Source: Deltaproteobacteria bacterium
Lineage (GTDB): Bacteria; Myxococcota_A; UBA9160; SMWR01
Direction: 5' to 3'
Length of the DNA stretch: 64,000 nucleotides
NCBI GenBank assembly: GCA_002729515.1
Contig: PBYF01000138.1
Span: 1 to 64,000 of the forward strand
Shown here: positions 1 through 8,244 of the stretch, piece after piece
Position numbering within the stretch: the first letter of the stretch is position 1
Layout: the number at the start of each line of letters is the position of its first letter
Made by a program: the position numbers and the translations under genes
The notes under the pieces: model-generated
What the model was told of the DNA's origin: nothing
The model's database searches: none
The model's input: only the letters and a program-made list of their open reading frames with translations

Positions 1-137
1 CCGCAGCAGTTCCACGTCGTCACCGCTTGCCGGCCTCGACTGGAAACTCATGCGGGCAGAAAACATAGCCGCAGCAGTTCCACGTCGTCACCGCTTGCCC
101 GGCCTCGACTGGAAACTCAATGGGGCGGAAAACATGG
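1..137. repeat. 68-bp imperfect tandem repeat, two copies visible
   Basis: Copy 1 is about 1-67 and copy 2 about 69-137. Both begin CCGCAGCAGTTCCACGTCGT and both end in a GGCGGAAAACAT or GGCAGAAAACAT-like tail. The copies differ by one inserted C, one inserted A and a few substitutions. The window edge cuts the array, so copy number is unknown. The whole unit is repeated, not short repeats with different spacers, so this is not a CRISPR array. It ends about 65 bp before the serine hydrolase start. Confidence 0.85.
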
Positions 138-201
138 AACGCCGTACCGACAGCCCGATGCCAGCTGATACAATCCGCTCTCCATCACTCCGGAGATCCC
201 G

Positions 202-1764
202 ATGCGCCTCGCGCTCACCCGTCTTGCCGCCGTCGCCGCGCTGCTGCTGCCCTTCGCCCCCGGCGCCCTCGCTTACCCCCTGGACGGGTACGACTACACG
301 GGAATCTATCGCCTCAAAGCCCAGCGCATGGTGCAGACCGGCAAAGCCAAGGGCAAGAAGCGGCCGCCCGGCGAGTTGCTGCCTCTCAAAGACGTTCAGC
401 TTCGACTCCTCGACCACCGGGGCCTCGAGCTCCCGCCGCCGGACCCGAAGCTCACCGCCGCCGTGAGGCGGTTGCTCGGCCCCGAGGCCGACCGATACGG
501 TATCGCGCTCCTCGACCTCTCCGACATCAACGCACCACGTTATGCGGAGGTCAACGGTCTCCAGCGCCAGAACCCAGGCAGCGTCGGCAAGATCATGGTG
601 GCCCTCGGGATCTTCCAGGTGCTGGCGGACATACACCCGGACGACATCAAGGCGCGCGAACGCATCCTGCGCGAAACCATCATCACCGCCGACATCTACA
701 GCGTCTACGACCATCACACCGTGATGAAGAGCGACCCCAAGACCGGCAGAGTCTGGCGCGAGCCGATCAAACAGGGCGATCGAGCGAGCATGTGGACCTA
801 TCTCGACTGGATGATGTCTCCGAGTTCAAACTCCGCCGCGGCAATGCTCGAGAAACAGTTGATCCTGATGAAATACTTCGGCAAGAACTATCCACCGTCT
901 CCCGAGGAAGAGGCGCGTTTCTTCGAGGAGACGAATTACAACTCGCGGGGCAAGATCTTCGCCTCAGCCATTCAGGATCCCGTGACACGCAACGGCCTGG
1001 ACCTGCGTTACCTGCGCCAGGGCAGCTTCTTCACCCATCAGGGAAAAAAGCGGGTCGCCGGCACGAGCAGCTACGCAACGGCTCGTGAGCTGACACGGTT
1101 CATGCTCAAGCTGGAGCAGGGCAAGCTCGTCGATGAGTGGTCGAGCCGCGAGATCAAGCGACTCATGTACGTCACCGAGCGGCGTATCCGGTACGGGTCG
1201 TCCGGTGTGCTGCGCCAGTCGGCCGTGTACTTCAAGTCCGGCTCACTCTACAGCTGCGAACCCGAGCCCGGGTTCACGTGCAAGAAGTACCACGGCAACA
1301 AGCGCAATTACATGAACTCCATCGCGATGATCGAATCGCCGGCGGGACAGAACCGCCTCTACTACCTGGTCTCTGTGGTCTCGAACGTCCTGCGCAAGAA
1401 CTCGGCGCAGGACCACCGCGACCTGGCGCGGGCCATCCAGGGACATCTACTCCGGAAGCATCCGGCCAAGGCGACCGGGCCGGGCCAGCTGCCGGCCTCC
1501 GCGACCTTCGGCAAGGGATTCATCGGCTACGCTGCCGAGCGTCGCGCCGTCCAGCTCAAACTCGACACCCAGGAGTCGCTGCTAGACCTGGGCTACGACA
1601 TCGGGGAAATAGACGGTGTTATCGGACGCGGAACCCGCAAGGCCATCCGCAGCTTCCAGAAGTCCCAGGGACTGAAGGTGACCGGTCAGCCGTCGGAGGC
1701 ATTGCTGGCGAAGATGCGCCAAGTGGCGCAGGAAAAGGGCCTGGCGCGGCCTGATGCAAACTAG
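202..1764 (+). CDS. Secreted penicillin-binding-type serine hydrolase with C-terminal peptidoglycan-binding domain
   Basis: 520 aa. A signal peptide covers about residues 1-24 (MRLALTRLAAVAALLLPF), so it acts in the periplasm. The catalytic domain carries the three motifs of the serine beta-lactamase/DD-peptidase fold: SVGK (S127-K130) as SxxK, SSN at about 207-209 as SxN, and KSG near residue 350 as the KTG motif. Residues about 435-505 form a PG_binding_1 domain (LGYDIGEIDGVIGRGTRKAI), which should anchor it to the sacculus. A GGAG RBS lies 6 bases before the ATG. It most likely modifies or cleaves peptidoglycan stem peptides; a beta-lactamase role is possible but less likely given the wall-binding domain. 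Its stop shares the tetranucleotide CTAG with the convergent phosphatase gene. Confidence 0.85.
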   Translation: MRLALTRLAAVAALLLPFAPGALAYPLDGYDYTGIYRLKAQRMVQTGKAKGKKRPPGELLPLKDVQLRLLDHRGLELPPPDPKLTAAVRRLLGPEADRYGIALLDLSDINAPRYAEVNGLQRQNPGSVGKIMVALGIFQVLADIHPDDIKARERILRETIITADIYSVYDHHTVMKSDPKTGRVWREPIKQGDRASMWTYLDWMMSPSSNSAAAMLEKQLILMKYFGKNYPPSPEEEARFFEETNYNSRGKIFASAIQDPVTRNGLDLRYLRQGSFFTHQGKKRVAGTSSYATARELTRFMLKLEQGKLVDEWSSREIKRLMYVTERRIRYGSSGVLRQSAVYFKSGSLYSCEPEPGFTCKKYHGNKRNYMNSIAMIESPAGQNRLYYLVSVVSNVLRKNSAQDHRDLARAIQGHLLRKHPAKATGPGQLPASATFGKGFIGYAAERRAVQLKLDTQESLLDLGYDIGEIDGVIGRGTRKAIRSFQKSQGLKVTGQPSEALLAKMRQVAQEKGLARPDAN

Positions 1765-2387
1765 AATTCGAGGCCCGCAAGCCTCGGCCAGTCCTCGGGC
1801 GTAAGAGAACCCATATAAGTCGCCTTCCCGTCCGCCGCGCGGAAGACGTGGGCGATTCCCTCGGGTCGCGTCTTCAGACCAAAGCTGTAGAGAAGCGTGC
1901 CGGTGTGCGTGATGAGTACCGTATTTCCGCCCGGTGGCGGCGGCGTTGCCAGCATCTCGCGAACCATTCCGCCGCGCTCGGACCGCTCGGGCACACTCAG
2001 TGTGTCCCAGACCGAAAGCAGCTCCGACTCGGTCACACGCCCGAAGGCGAGACGCCCCGTCTCGAGACAGCGGCAGTAGGGGCTCGACAGCACCTGCCCC
2101 ACCGGAATCCCGAGACGCGCGAAAGATTTTCCGATGCGCCGCGCCTGCTCGCGTCCCTCTTCGGACAAGACACGCTGGGTCGAGCAGTCACGAAGGTTGA
2201 AGGTTTGCGGGTCAGGCGCCACGTGCTCGGTCGTTGCATGACGCATGAGCACAACGTAGCCGCCGCGCTTGAGTGCCTCGACGAGAGCCGGCCCCTCGAG
2301 GCTGGGTTTGAGCGCCTGCTGCGCCAACACACCCGGCACCGGAAGCAAGAGACCGAAGAGCAGCGAGAGCGCGCCAATCCGCAGCAT
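1761..2387 (-). CDS. Secreted histidine phosphatase family protein
   Basis: 208 aa. The N-terminal signal sequence (MLRIGALSLLFGLLLPVPG, probably cut after VLAQ) predicts export. The branch-1 histidine phosphatase motif appears as LMRHATTEH (RHA instead of RHG) near residue 49. The second catalytic His is in LITHTG near residue 162, and SSPYCRCLETGRLAFG is the usual mid-domain motif. The substrate cannot be read from sequence; SixA-like, phytase-like and sugar-phosphate roles are all possible. The gene faces the serine hydrolase tail to tail and the two stops overlap by 4 bp. Confidence 0.85.
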   Translation of the reverse strand: MLRIGALSLLFGLLLPVPGVLAQQALKPSLEGPALVEALKRGGYVVLMRHATTEHVAPDPQTFNLRDCSTQRVLSEEGREQARRIGKSFARLGIPVGQVLSSPYCRCLETGRLAFGRVTESELLSVWDTLSVPERSERGGMVREMLATPPPPGGNTVLITHTGTLLYSFGLKTRPEGIAHVFRAADGKATYMGSLTPEDWPRLAGLEF

Positions 2388-2501
2388 GCGGTTCGCAGGC
2401 TACCACGCGACGTTCGGCTCCGCCCCGATCACCCACCGGTGCGGCCCCTAAAGGCGTCCGTGCGGGGCGAGGCGGTGCAGGTGCCGACGGCGGAACGCTA
2501 G

Positions 2502-2672
2502 CGCGAGACGGTGTACCTGGCGTTCGAGCCACAGAAGGCGACGCCTTTCGACCGGGAGGCCACGGCGAAAGAGCTCGACGCGATCCCCCTCGACACACTA
2601 TTCCTCGCCCCCGGGAAGCAACACGCGGCACGGCCGGTCCTGCACGAATCTCAGCCGAGTTTCCCGATCTAA
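2502..2672 (+). pseudogene. Possible decayed coding fragment
   Basis: The gap 2388-2736 holds no intact gene. On the plus strand one frame runs after a TAG at 2499-2501 to a TAA at 2670-2672, has GC-rich third positions like neighbouring genes, and reads coding-like (YLAFEPQKATPFDREATAKE). The same frame stays coding-like for a short way upstream of the TAG. This could be the eroded 3' end of a gene with a premature stop, but I recognise no family and there is no start codon with an RBS. Confidence 0.25.
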
Positions 2673-2736
2673 TCCACGCGCAGGACTTGGCAACAGAGTC
2701 AACAGGCTCCGCCTGCACGCAGCGCTTCGCCAATAC

Positions 2737-3648
2737 TCACGGTGAATTCCCGCGACCGAGCCTGGCCTTGACTTTCTCGATCCGGTCCTCCGTCAGCCGC
2801 GTTTCGATGTGGTCGGACCCGACCGAGCGCTTGAGCATCTCGAGTGACTGCTCGTAGATCCGCAGCGCCTCGACCCATTTTCCCTGGCGCGCGTAGAGAT
2901 CTGCAAGACTCCGGCGATAGATCGCGACATTCGGACTGCTCTCGCCCGCGACCTGCCGTGCCGTCACGATCGCCTGCCGGTGCTGTCGTTCCGCAACGTC
3001 GAAGCGCTCCATCGCCTGGTAGAGAAGCCCCAGATTGTTCTGGATCGTCGCGATCCGTATGGCGTAACGGCCTCCGTGGTCCCCGTAGATCAAGGCCGCC
3101 TCCAGCAAATTGACCTCCGCGAGCCGGTGCTTGCCGAGACGGCGCTGCACCTCGGCAAGCAGCACGATGCTCTCTGCCGTCTCGGGGGCCGTGGGTTCGA
3201 GGCTGCCGATCCGGATCTCGGCGCACTCGGTGAAGGCCGCTTCGGCCTCGGCGAGCCTGCCCTGCATCACCTCCAGGAGCCCAAGACTTTCGAGCACGTC
3301 TGCCCGCAGTTCCGGTTCCGCCGGGGACAGAGCCCTGGCATGGTCACGCGCCAACTCGAGCAGCCGCTGCGCCTTCTCGATCTGGCCCTGGCGGCGGTAG
3401 GCTTCGCCGAGCCCCAGTTCAGAGCGGACGCGGCGCGGGTCCCCCACCGCAAACACGGCCTGCGCCTTGTGCCAGGCCCGCTCGTAGTAGAGAGCCGAGG
3501 CATCGGTTTTGGTCTTGCTCCAGCGACTGCCGCTGGCGTACAGGCGCTCCCAAGCTTCGGCATCGGACTCGACACTCTCCCCTGACTCGGTTGTCGCGCA
3601 AGCCAACGCGAACACGACACAGCAGAGGGCAATGGGGAGGGACCTCAT
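2737..3648 (-). CDS. TPR-repeat lipoprotein
   Basis: 303 aa from the ATG at 3648. The longer reading frame reaches 3876, but the first residues from 3648 (MRSLPIALCCVVFALAC) are a lipoprotein signal with the lipobox ALAC, which fixes the start. The rest is five or six tetratricopeptide repeats, for example GEAYRRQGQIEKAQRLLELA, LAEVQRRLGKHRLAEVNLLE and LADLYARQGKWVEALRIYEQ. These build a helical scaffold for protein binding, probably facing the periplasm. No enzymatic domain is seen. It diverges from the SDR gene across about 180 bp that should carry both promoters. Confidence 0.8.
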   Translation of the reverse strand: MRSLPIALCCVVFALACATTESGESVESDAEAWERLYASGSRWSKTKTDASALYYERAWHKAQAVFAVGDPRRVRSELGLGEAYRRQGQIEKAQRLLELARDHARALSPAEPELRADVLESLGLLEVMQGRLAEAEAAFTECAEIRIGSLEPTAPETAESIVLLAEVQRRLGKHRLAEVNLLEAALIYGDHGGRYAIRIATIQNNLGLLYQAMERFDVAERQHRQAIVTARQVAGESSPNVAIYRRSLADLYARQGKWVEALRIYEQSLEMLKRSVGSDHIETRLTEDRIEKVKARLGRGNSP

Positions 3649-3828
3649 ACGCGAACGAGTAGGATTGCGGCCCCGACCGGCCGGAGCCATCCCGTGGCGG
3701 CGGGAAAGAAGACCAGCGGCGGCGGGGACATCGAGGCGAAGTGCAGCATCCGAGCCATGGAAGCCGCGAGCGCAGCCGAAGTCAACGCAACGGCATGGTA
3801 TGCTCTGCACGCGCCGTAAGGAGCACGC

Positions 3829-4755
3829 TTGCCCCAGGAGACCGGACCCGTTCTCGTCACCGGGGCCAACGGCCACCTCGGCCGCCGGCTGCTACGCCGC
3901 CTTTCGGGATCGCGCCCGCTGCGGCCGGTCGTTCGCTCCGAGCGTGCAGCCGAACAGATCTCGGCCCTCGACCTGCCCGACCCGCCTCCCATATCGATCC
4001 TCGACTACGGCGACGCGGCGGCGCTGACCCAGGCGGCGAGCGGTTGCAGCCACGCGGTGCACCTGGCCGGCATCCTCAAGGAGAACTCGAGCAGCCGCTA
4101 CGCCGACGCGCACGAGCGCGCGTCTCTCGCTCTCGCCAACGCCTCGGATGCCGCCGGCCTGAGCCGCATCGTGTACCTGAGCATTCTCGGGTCGAGCCAG
4201 GACTCGGCCAACGCCTGCCTGGCTTCGAAGGGACGCGCCGAACAGATCTTGATGGCGGCGCGCACCCCCACTCTCGTGTTGCGAGTACCGATGGTTCTGG
4301 GAGAAGGAGACTTCGCCTCTCTAGCACTCGGGCGCCGCGCACGTGCCCGAGCCACAGCACTGACTCGCGGAGGCACCTGCCTCGAGCAGCCCATCTACGC
4401 AGGTGATGTCGTCGACGCAATCGTCGCAGGAACGACGCGCGACGGACTCGACGATCTGGCGCTCGATCTCGCCGGCCCCGAGTCGCTGCCCCAGCACCAG
4501 CTCGTGGCGCGCGCTGCAGCCGCGGCCGGTGCCGACGGTCCAACAACCCTTGCGGTTCCTTACGCGCTGAACCACGCCCTCGCGTGGATCTTCGAGAAAC
4601 TCGTTGACGACCCGCCTGTCACACGTCCCATGCTCGGTGTGCTCGACTGTGACGATCAGGTCGATCCGAGCGAAGCCCTTGCGAAGCTCGGCATCGAGTC
4701 CACTTCCCTCGACGAAATGCTGCACCGCTGCGTGGGACTGGGAGCCGGCCGATGA
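3829..4755 (+). CDS. Extended SDR / NmrA-like NAD(P)-binding protein, TTG start
   Basis: 308 aa. The Rossmann signature TGANGHLG lies at residues about 11-18. The fold resembles atypical extended SDRs (NmrA, complex-I NDUFA9-like), which often bind NAD(P) without clear dehydrogenase activity. The start is TTG: an AAGGAG RBS sits at about 3818-3823, 5 bases upstream, and no ATG fits. The gene ends with an ATGA overlap (4752-4755) onto the membrane protein behind it, so the two are translationally coupled. The substrate is unknown. Confidence 0.75.
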   Translation: MPQETGPVLVTGANGHLGRRLLRRLSGSRPLRPVVRSERAAEQISALDLPDPPPISILDYGDAAALTQAASGCSHAVHLAGILKENSSSRYADAHERASLALANASDAAGLSRIVYLSILGSSQDSANACLASKGRAEQILMAARTPTLVLRVPMVLGEGDFASLALGRRARARATALTRGGTCLEQPIYAGDVVDAIVAGTTRDGLDDLALDLAGPESLPQHQLVARAAAAAGADGPTTLAVPYALNHALAWIFEKLVDDPPVTRPMLGVLDCDDQVDPSEALAKLGIESTSLDEMLHRCVGLGAGR

Positions 4756-5717
4756 GCGGAGGAGCAAAGAGCCTGCGGGGAGACATCTTGAAGCGCGCGA
4801 TCCCGTGGATCGTGACGCTCGCCTGCTTCACCTATCTCTACTTCCGCATCGATGGCGCCGCCCAGCGCGAGGGCTCGAGCGCGATCCCGTACCTAGCAAA
4901 CGTCTTCGCGAATGTCAGCTGGGCACGATGGCTCGGGCTGATGGTTCCCTACTCGATCTTCTTCTTCCTCATCGATTCGCTGGTCGTGTGGCGGGTCATC
5001 AACTGGTTCAACGCCCGCGTGCGCTACGCGGACATCCTGCCGATTCGCGGCAGCACGTACATCATCTCCATCCTGAACGAGCAGGTCGGAAAGGGGGTCA
5101 TGGCGGTCTACCTGAACCGCCGCGACGGGGTGCCCGGCTGGCAAGTCGGCTCCAGCATGCTCTTCATCATGTTCTGCGAGTTCTTCTACCTGCTGCTCTG
5201 GGCCAACGTGGGCTACGCGCTGCAGGGAGACGCTCTGCCGCCACAATTCGGCCTGCTTCCCTGGGTCGCGCTGGGCTCCGGAATCTTCTTCGCGCTCTGG
5301 GTGCTCTACTTCCGCGGCGCGATCGCCCCGACCAGCCGGCTGCGCGACCGGCAGATCCTGCACGCATTCCGCCAGGCAAAGTGGTGGCAGTACGGCGCGA
5401 TCGTCTTGCTCCGCTCGCCGGCCCTGCTGATGGCGGTCGTGGTCTACACCCTGTCGCTGCGCCTCTTCGATCTCGAGACAGGGTTCCTGGATATGCTCAT
5501 CACCCTCCCGCTGATCTTCTTCGGAGCCGCAATTCCAACACCGATGCGAGCCGTCGCCATCACGCTCTGGTCGTTTCTCTATCCTGAAAATCCGGCGCAG
5601 GCCACCGCCTTCGGACTCGTGCAGCACAACTTCTTCATCTTTTTCAACGCGTCGATCGGATTGTTGTTCCTCAGACGGGCAAACCGCGAGCTCTTCGGGC
5701 CAAAAAGAGCCACCTGA
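4752..5717 (+). CDS. Multi-pass membrane protein, UPF0104/YbhN-like
   Basis: 321 aa with about seven or eight hydrophobic segments (AIPWIVTLACFTYLYF, YSIFFFLIDSLVVW, MLFIMFCEFFYLLLW, LITLPLIFFGAAIPTPMRA and others). The layout resembles the lysylphosphatidylglycerol-synthase TM / UPF0104 group of lipid flippase-like proteins, which is inferred from topology and the late PTPMRAVAITLW segment. It is coupled by ATGA to the SDR upstream. Its last 47 bp overlap the 3' end of the convergent CDP-alcohol phosphotransferase gene. Confidence 0.65.
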   Translation: MSGGAKSLRGDILKRAIPWIVTLACFTYLYFRIDGAAQREGSSAIPYLANVFANVSWARWLGLMVPYSIFFFLIDSLVVWRVINWFNARVRYADILPIRGSTYIISILNEQVGKGVMAVYLNRRDGVPGWQVGSSMLFIMFCEFFYLLLWANVGYALQGDALPPQFGLLPWVALGSGIFFALWVLYFRGAIAPTSRLRDRQILHAFRQAKWWQYGAIVLLRSPALLMAVVVYTLSLRLFDLETGFLDMLITLPLIFFGAAIPTPMRAVAITLWSFLYPENPAQATAFGLVQHNFFIFFNASIGLLFLRRANRELFGPKRAT

Positions 5718-6222
5718 GCCGATCGGCCATTGAGACAAGAGTCGAGGCGACGAGCACCCAGGCGAGCAGAGTGACGAGGTCGGCGCCTGGCCAACCGAGT
5801 CCGAGTGCGTCGCGAACGATCGGTACGGCGACGATCACGTAGTAGGCGATGCCGTTGCAGCGGCCGAGTTTACTGGGCCGCAGGTTCCGCGCGGAAAGCC
5901 AGCGCGAATCGAGCGCGTATTGCAGAAACGCAGCGGCTATCAGCATTGGAAGCAGCGCCGGAAGCACGCCGGCACACGACAGCGCCGCTGCACCGGTGCA
6001 GACGAAGATCGCATCCGCGGCGTGGTCGATGATACCGCCGAGCGGTGTGGCCTCGCCGTAGCGCCGTGCCGCCCAGCCATCGGCGCAGTCCGTGGCAACC
6101 GCCAAGACGAAGACGAGCGTCGCGAGCACGGGTCTCTCGGCGCCGATTGCACCAAAGAGCGCCGGTGCGGCCAGAAGACGCAGCGCCGTGAATCCGTTCG
6201 CCCGCGTCAGCCAAGAGTCCAT
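5671..6222 (-). CDS. CDP-alcohol phosphatidyltransferase family protein
   Basis: 183 aa integral membrane enzyme. The family motif D-x2-DG-x2-AR-x8-G-x3-D-x3-D is complete: DCADGWAARRYGEA, then GGIIDHAAD, at about residues 45-70. The motif Asp residues bind the divalent metal and CDP. The family joins a CDP-linked lipid to an alcohol acceptor to make phospholipid head groups; the acceptor here is unknown. Five or six TM segments fit the family, and the length is normal. The 3' end overlaps the convergent flippase-like gene by 47 bp. Confidence 0.85.
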   Translation of the reverse strand: MDSWLTRANGFTALRLLAAPALFGAIGAERPVLATLVFVLAVATDCADGWAARRYGEATPLGGIIDHAADAIFVCTGAAALSCAGVLPALLPMLIAAAFLQYALDSRWLSARNLRPSKLGRCNGIAYYVIVAVPIVRDALGLGWPGADLVTLLAWVLVASTLVSMADRLRWLFLARRARGLPV

Positions 6223-6266
6223 CGAGACGAGACGGTACCGGCGCAGGCGCTAAGCTGCACAAAATC

Positions 6267-6590
6267 GTGCGACACTCCTGGTCCGTACTCATCGCCCTGG
6301 TCGCACTGTCCTGCTCCAATGCGGGCGACACGCAAACAGCGGTGCAGCGCGGCGAGATGATCTATCGCAACACCTGCACCGTCTGTCACGCACAGGATCC
6401 CGCGCAGGTGGGGAGCCTGGGACCTCCCGTGGCGGGCGCGTCGGCGACGCTGCTCGAGGCAAAGGTGGTGCGCGGAGAACATCCGCTGGGCTACGAGCCC
6501 AAGCGCACCACGAACCAGATGCCCCGGCTCGCCTACCTGAAGGACCACATCGGAGATCTCGCGGCGTATCTCGACTCCGTGAACCGCTAG
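6267..6590 (+). CDS. Small c-type cytochrome lipoprotein
   Basis: 107 aa from a GTG start. MRHSWSVLIALVALSC is a lipoprotein signal with lipobox VALSC, so the protein should sit on a membrane facing the periplasm. One heme-c site CTVCH lies at residues about 38-42, and the Met ligand is probably in TTNQMPRL. This is a class I single-heme electron carrier. It faces the PuuD-like gene tail to tail, sharing CTAG at 6587-6590. In known PuuD proteins a membrane domain is fused to a cytochrome c, so the two may be a split version. That pairing is inference. Confidence 0.85.
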   Translation: MRHSWSVLIALVALSCSNAGDTQTAVQRGEMIYRNTCTVCHAQDPAQVGSLGPPVAGASATLLEAKVVRGEHPLGYEPKRTTNQMPRLAYLKDHIGDLAAYLDSVNR

Positions 6591-7285
6591 ATCAGGAACA
6601 CCTGGGACAGCAGAAGAACGGTGGTCAGTGCCAGACCCGCATGGATCGTGCCGGAGACGGTGGTGAGCGGCTTCTGCGTGGTCGCATCCGGTCCGATCAG
6701 GCCATTGATCTCGACCAGGCCGATGACGATGAATGCCACCGTCCAGTACGTCAATACGTGTATGCCGACATCCGCACCCCTTGCGAGGGAGGGCAGGTGA
6801 CTCGCCGCCGCCATGAAAAAGAGCATCGGGATCGAGAAGAGCGTATTGGTGCGCGACGCCATCCCAGCCCGGGCCCCGGCCCCGGCGGCTGCCGGGTTCG
6901 CCTCGCCGCCCCCCGCCACGTTCTCCGCGTTCGCAATGACGATCTTCTGGGCGGGCCAGATCAAGAACCACACATTCAAGAACATGAGCGTGCCCATGAG
7001 GCCTCCGGTCAGGACGCGGGTCATGTAGCCCGAGCTCAGGGAGGTGCCCGTGTGCAACTTGAGAAACAGCATCAACACGCCTGAAAGGAGGGTGAACATG
7101 GCGCCCCAGCGAAACCACCAGAGCGCGGCGGGCACGAGTCCCCGCGTCATCGCACTCTTGGCCGTACCGCCGAGCTCCGTGCCAAAAAAGGGTGTCTGGA
7201 TGAAGTTGAAGTAGTAGAGAACACCGATCCAGGTGATCCCAGCCAGGAAGTGAATCCAGCGGAGTAGAAACTCTGTGATCTCCAT
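6587..7285 (-). CDS. PuuD-like membrane protein (urate oxidase N-terminal domain family)
   Basis: 232 aa from the ATG at 7285, preceded by a strong GAGGAGGG RBS; the open frame extends further upstream without a better start. It opens MEITEFLLRWIHFLAGITW and has about seven TM helices with conserved His and Trp residues in the first, as in the membrane domain of urate hydroxylase PuuD (Urate_ox_N). It lacks the C-terminal cytochrome c domain of full PuuD; a separate cytochrome c gene faces it. No other purine-breakdown gene is visible nearby, so urate may not be the substrate. Confidence 0.7.
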   Translation of the reverse strand: MEITEFLLRWIHFLAGITWIGVLYYFNFIQTPFFGTELGGTAKSAMTRGLVPAALWWFRWGAMFTLLSGVLMLFLKLHTGTSLSSGYMTRVLTGGLMGTLMFLNVWFLIWPAQKIVIANAENVAGGGEANPAAAGAGARAGMASRTNTLFSIPMLFFMAAASHLPSLARGADVGIHVLTYWTVAFIVIGLVEINGLIGPDATTQKPLTTVSGTIHAGLALTTVLLLSQVFLI

Positions 7286-7316
7286 GGCATCCCTCCTCGA
7301 TTGAAGCCCGGGCAGT

Positions 7317-8243
7317 CTAGGGCAATCTCCACGGGTATGGGTGTCTCTTCCCGGCCGCCCAGCGCGGAACTCGCGTGGCGATGCGACCCCAGCCCAGATC
7401 CTCGAACAGCGTCTCGACCTCATTGCGGTCCGCACCTACCCAGTTCATCTCGCGCAACAGGGCGCGGATCCCCGGTACGTCGCGAACCAGCGTCGCGAGG
7501 TCGCGGGTACGCAGCGCCTGCTCCCGATGCGCATCGATGAGTCCGGCCACTCGTTTTGGACCGCGCACCGCAACGCCGGCCCACCGATCGGAGTCGGCCG
7601 GCACCTCCTCGATTCGGCGGAAGGCGCGCAATGCCGCAGCCGCGGTCTTGGGTCCGACTCCCGGCACACCCGGAAGGTTGTCGACGCTGTCTCCCATGAG
7701 CCCCAGGTAGTCTGGAATCTGTGCCGGGTCCACGCCGAAACGCTCTCGCACGCCGTCGGCGTCGCAGCCGATCTCCTTCGCCATGTCCCAGAGCGTGACG
7801 CGCCCGTCTTCACGAACCAGTTGCGCCAGGTCCTTGTCGGTCGTCACCACCCGGGCGCTAGCGCCACGTCGCACCAGCTGCGTCGCGCACGTCGCGATCA
7901 CGTCGTCGGCTTCGTAGCCCTCCACTTCGAGCGCGGGGATGCCGAGGGCGCGCGTCGCCTCGGTACAAAGATCCCACTGGGGCTCGAGGTCGTCGGGAAC
8001 CTCGCCGCGTTGGGCCTTGTAGTCCGGGAATTCCTCGTTGCGGAAGCTCTCCATCGCGTAGTCGAAGGCCACCGCCAGGTGCGTGGGCTCGTGGTCGGTG
8101 AGGTACTTGAGGAGCGTGTTGGTATAGCCATAAGCGGCGTTGGTCGGCGTTCCGTCAGGCGCCTTCATCTCGGGCAGCGCGTAGTAGGCACGGAATACCC
8201 ACACCGGACCGTCGATCAAGTGGACCAGGGGTCCCCCGGCCAC
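7317..8243 (-). CDS. 5'-3' exonuclease, PolA N-terminal type
   Basis: 308 aa. It is a stand-alone FEN/PolA 5'-nuclease domain without polymerase. The metal-binding acidic residues of the family are in VHLIDGP, VAFDYAMESFR, EGYEADDVIA, TTDKDL and LMGDSVDNLPGVPGVGPKTA, the last leading into the helix-hairpin-helix. It would remove 5' flaps or RNA primers. I place the start at the GTG at 8243, one base after the proS stop, because residues further upstream are only proS read in another frame. It ends the FIST > aminotransferase > proS > exonuclease run. Confidence 0.85.
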   Translation of the reverse strand: MAGGPLVHLIDGPVWVFRAYYALPEMKAPDGTPTNAAYGYTNTLLKYLTDHEPTHLAVAFDYAMESFRNEEFPDYKAQRGEVPDDLEPQWDLCTEATRALGIPALEVEGYEADDVIATCATQLVRRGASARVVTTDKDLAQLVREDGRVTLWDMAKEIGCDADGVRERFGVDPAQIPDYLGLMGDSVDNLPGVPGVGPKTAAAALRAFRRIEEVPADSDRWAGVAVRGPKRVAGLIDAHREQALRTRDLATLVRDVPGIRALLREMNWVGADRNEVETLFEDLGWGRIATRVPRWAAGKRHPYPWRLP

Positions 8244-8244
8244 G

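Noticed and set aside
1-137. CRISPR array
   Set aside because: The full 68-bp unit is repeated, including the parts that would be spacers, and only two copies are visible.
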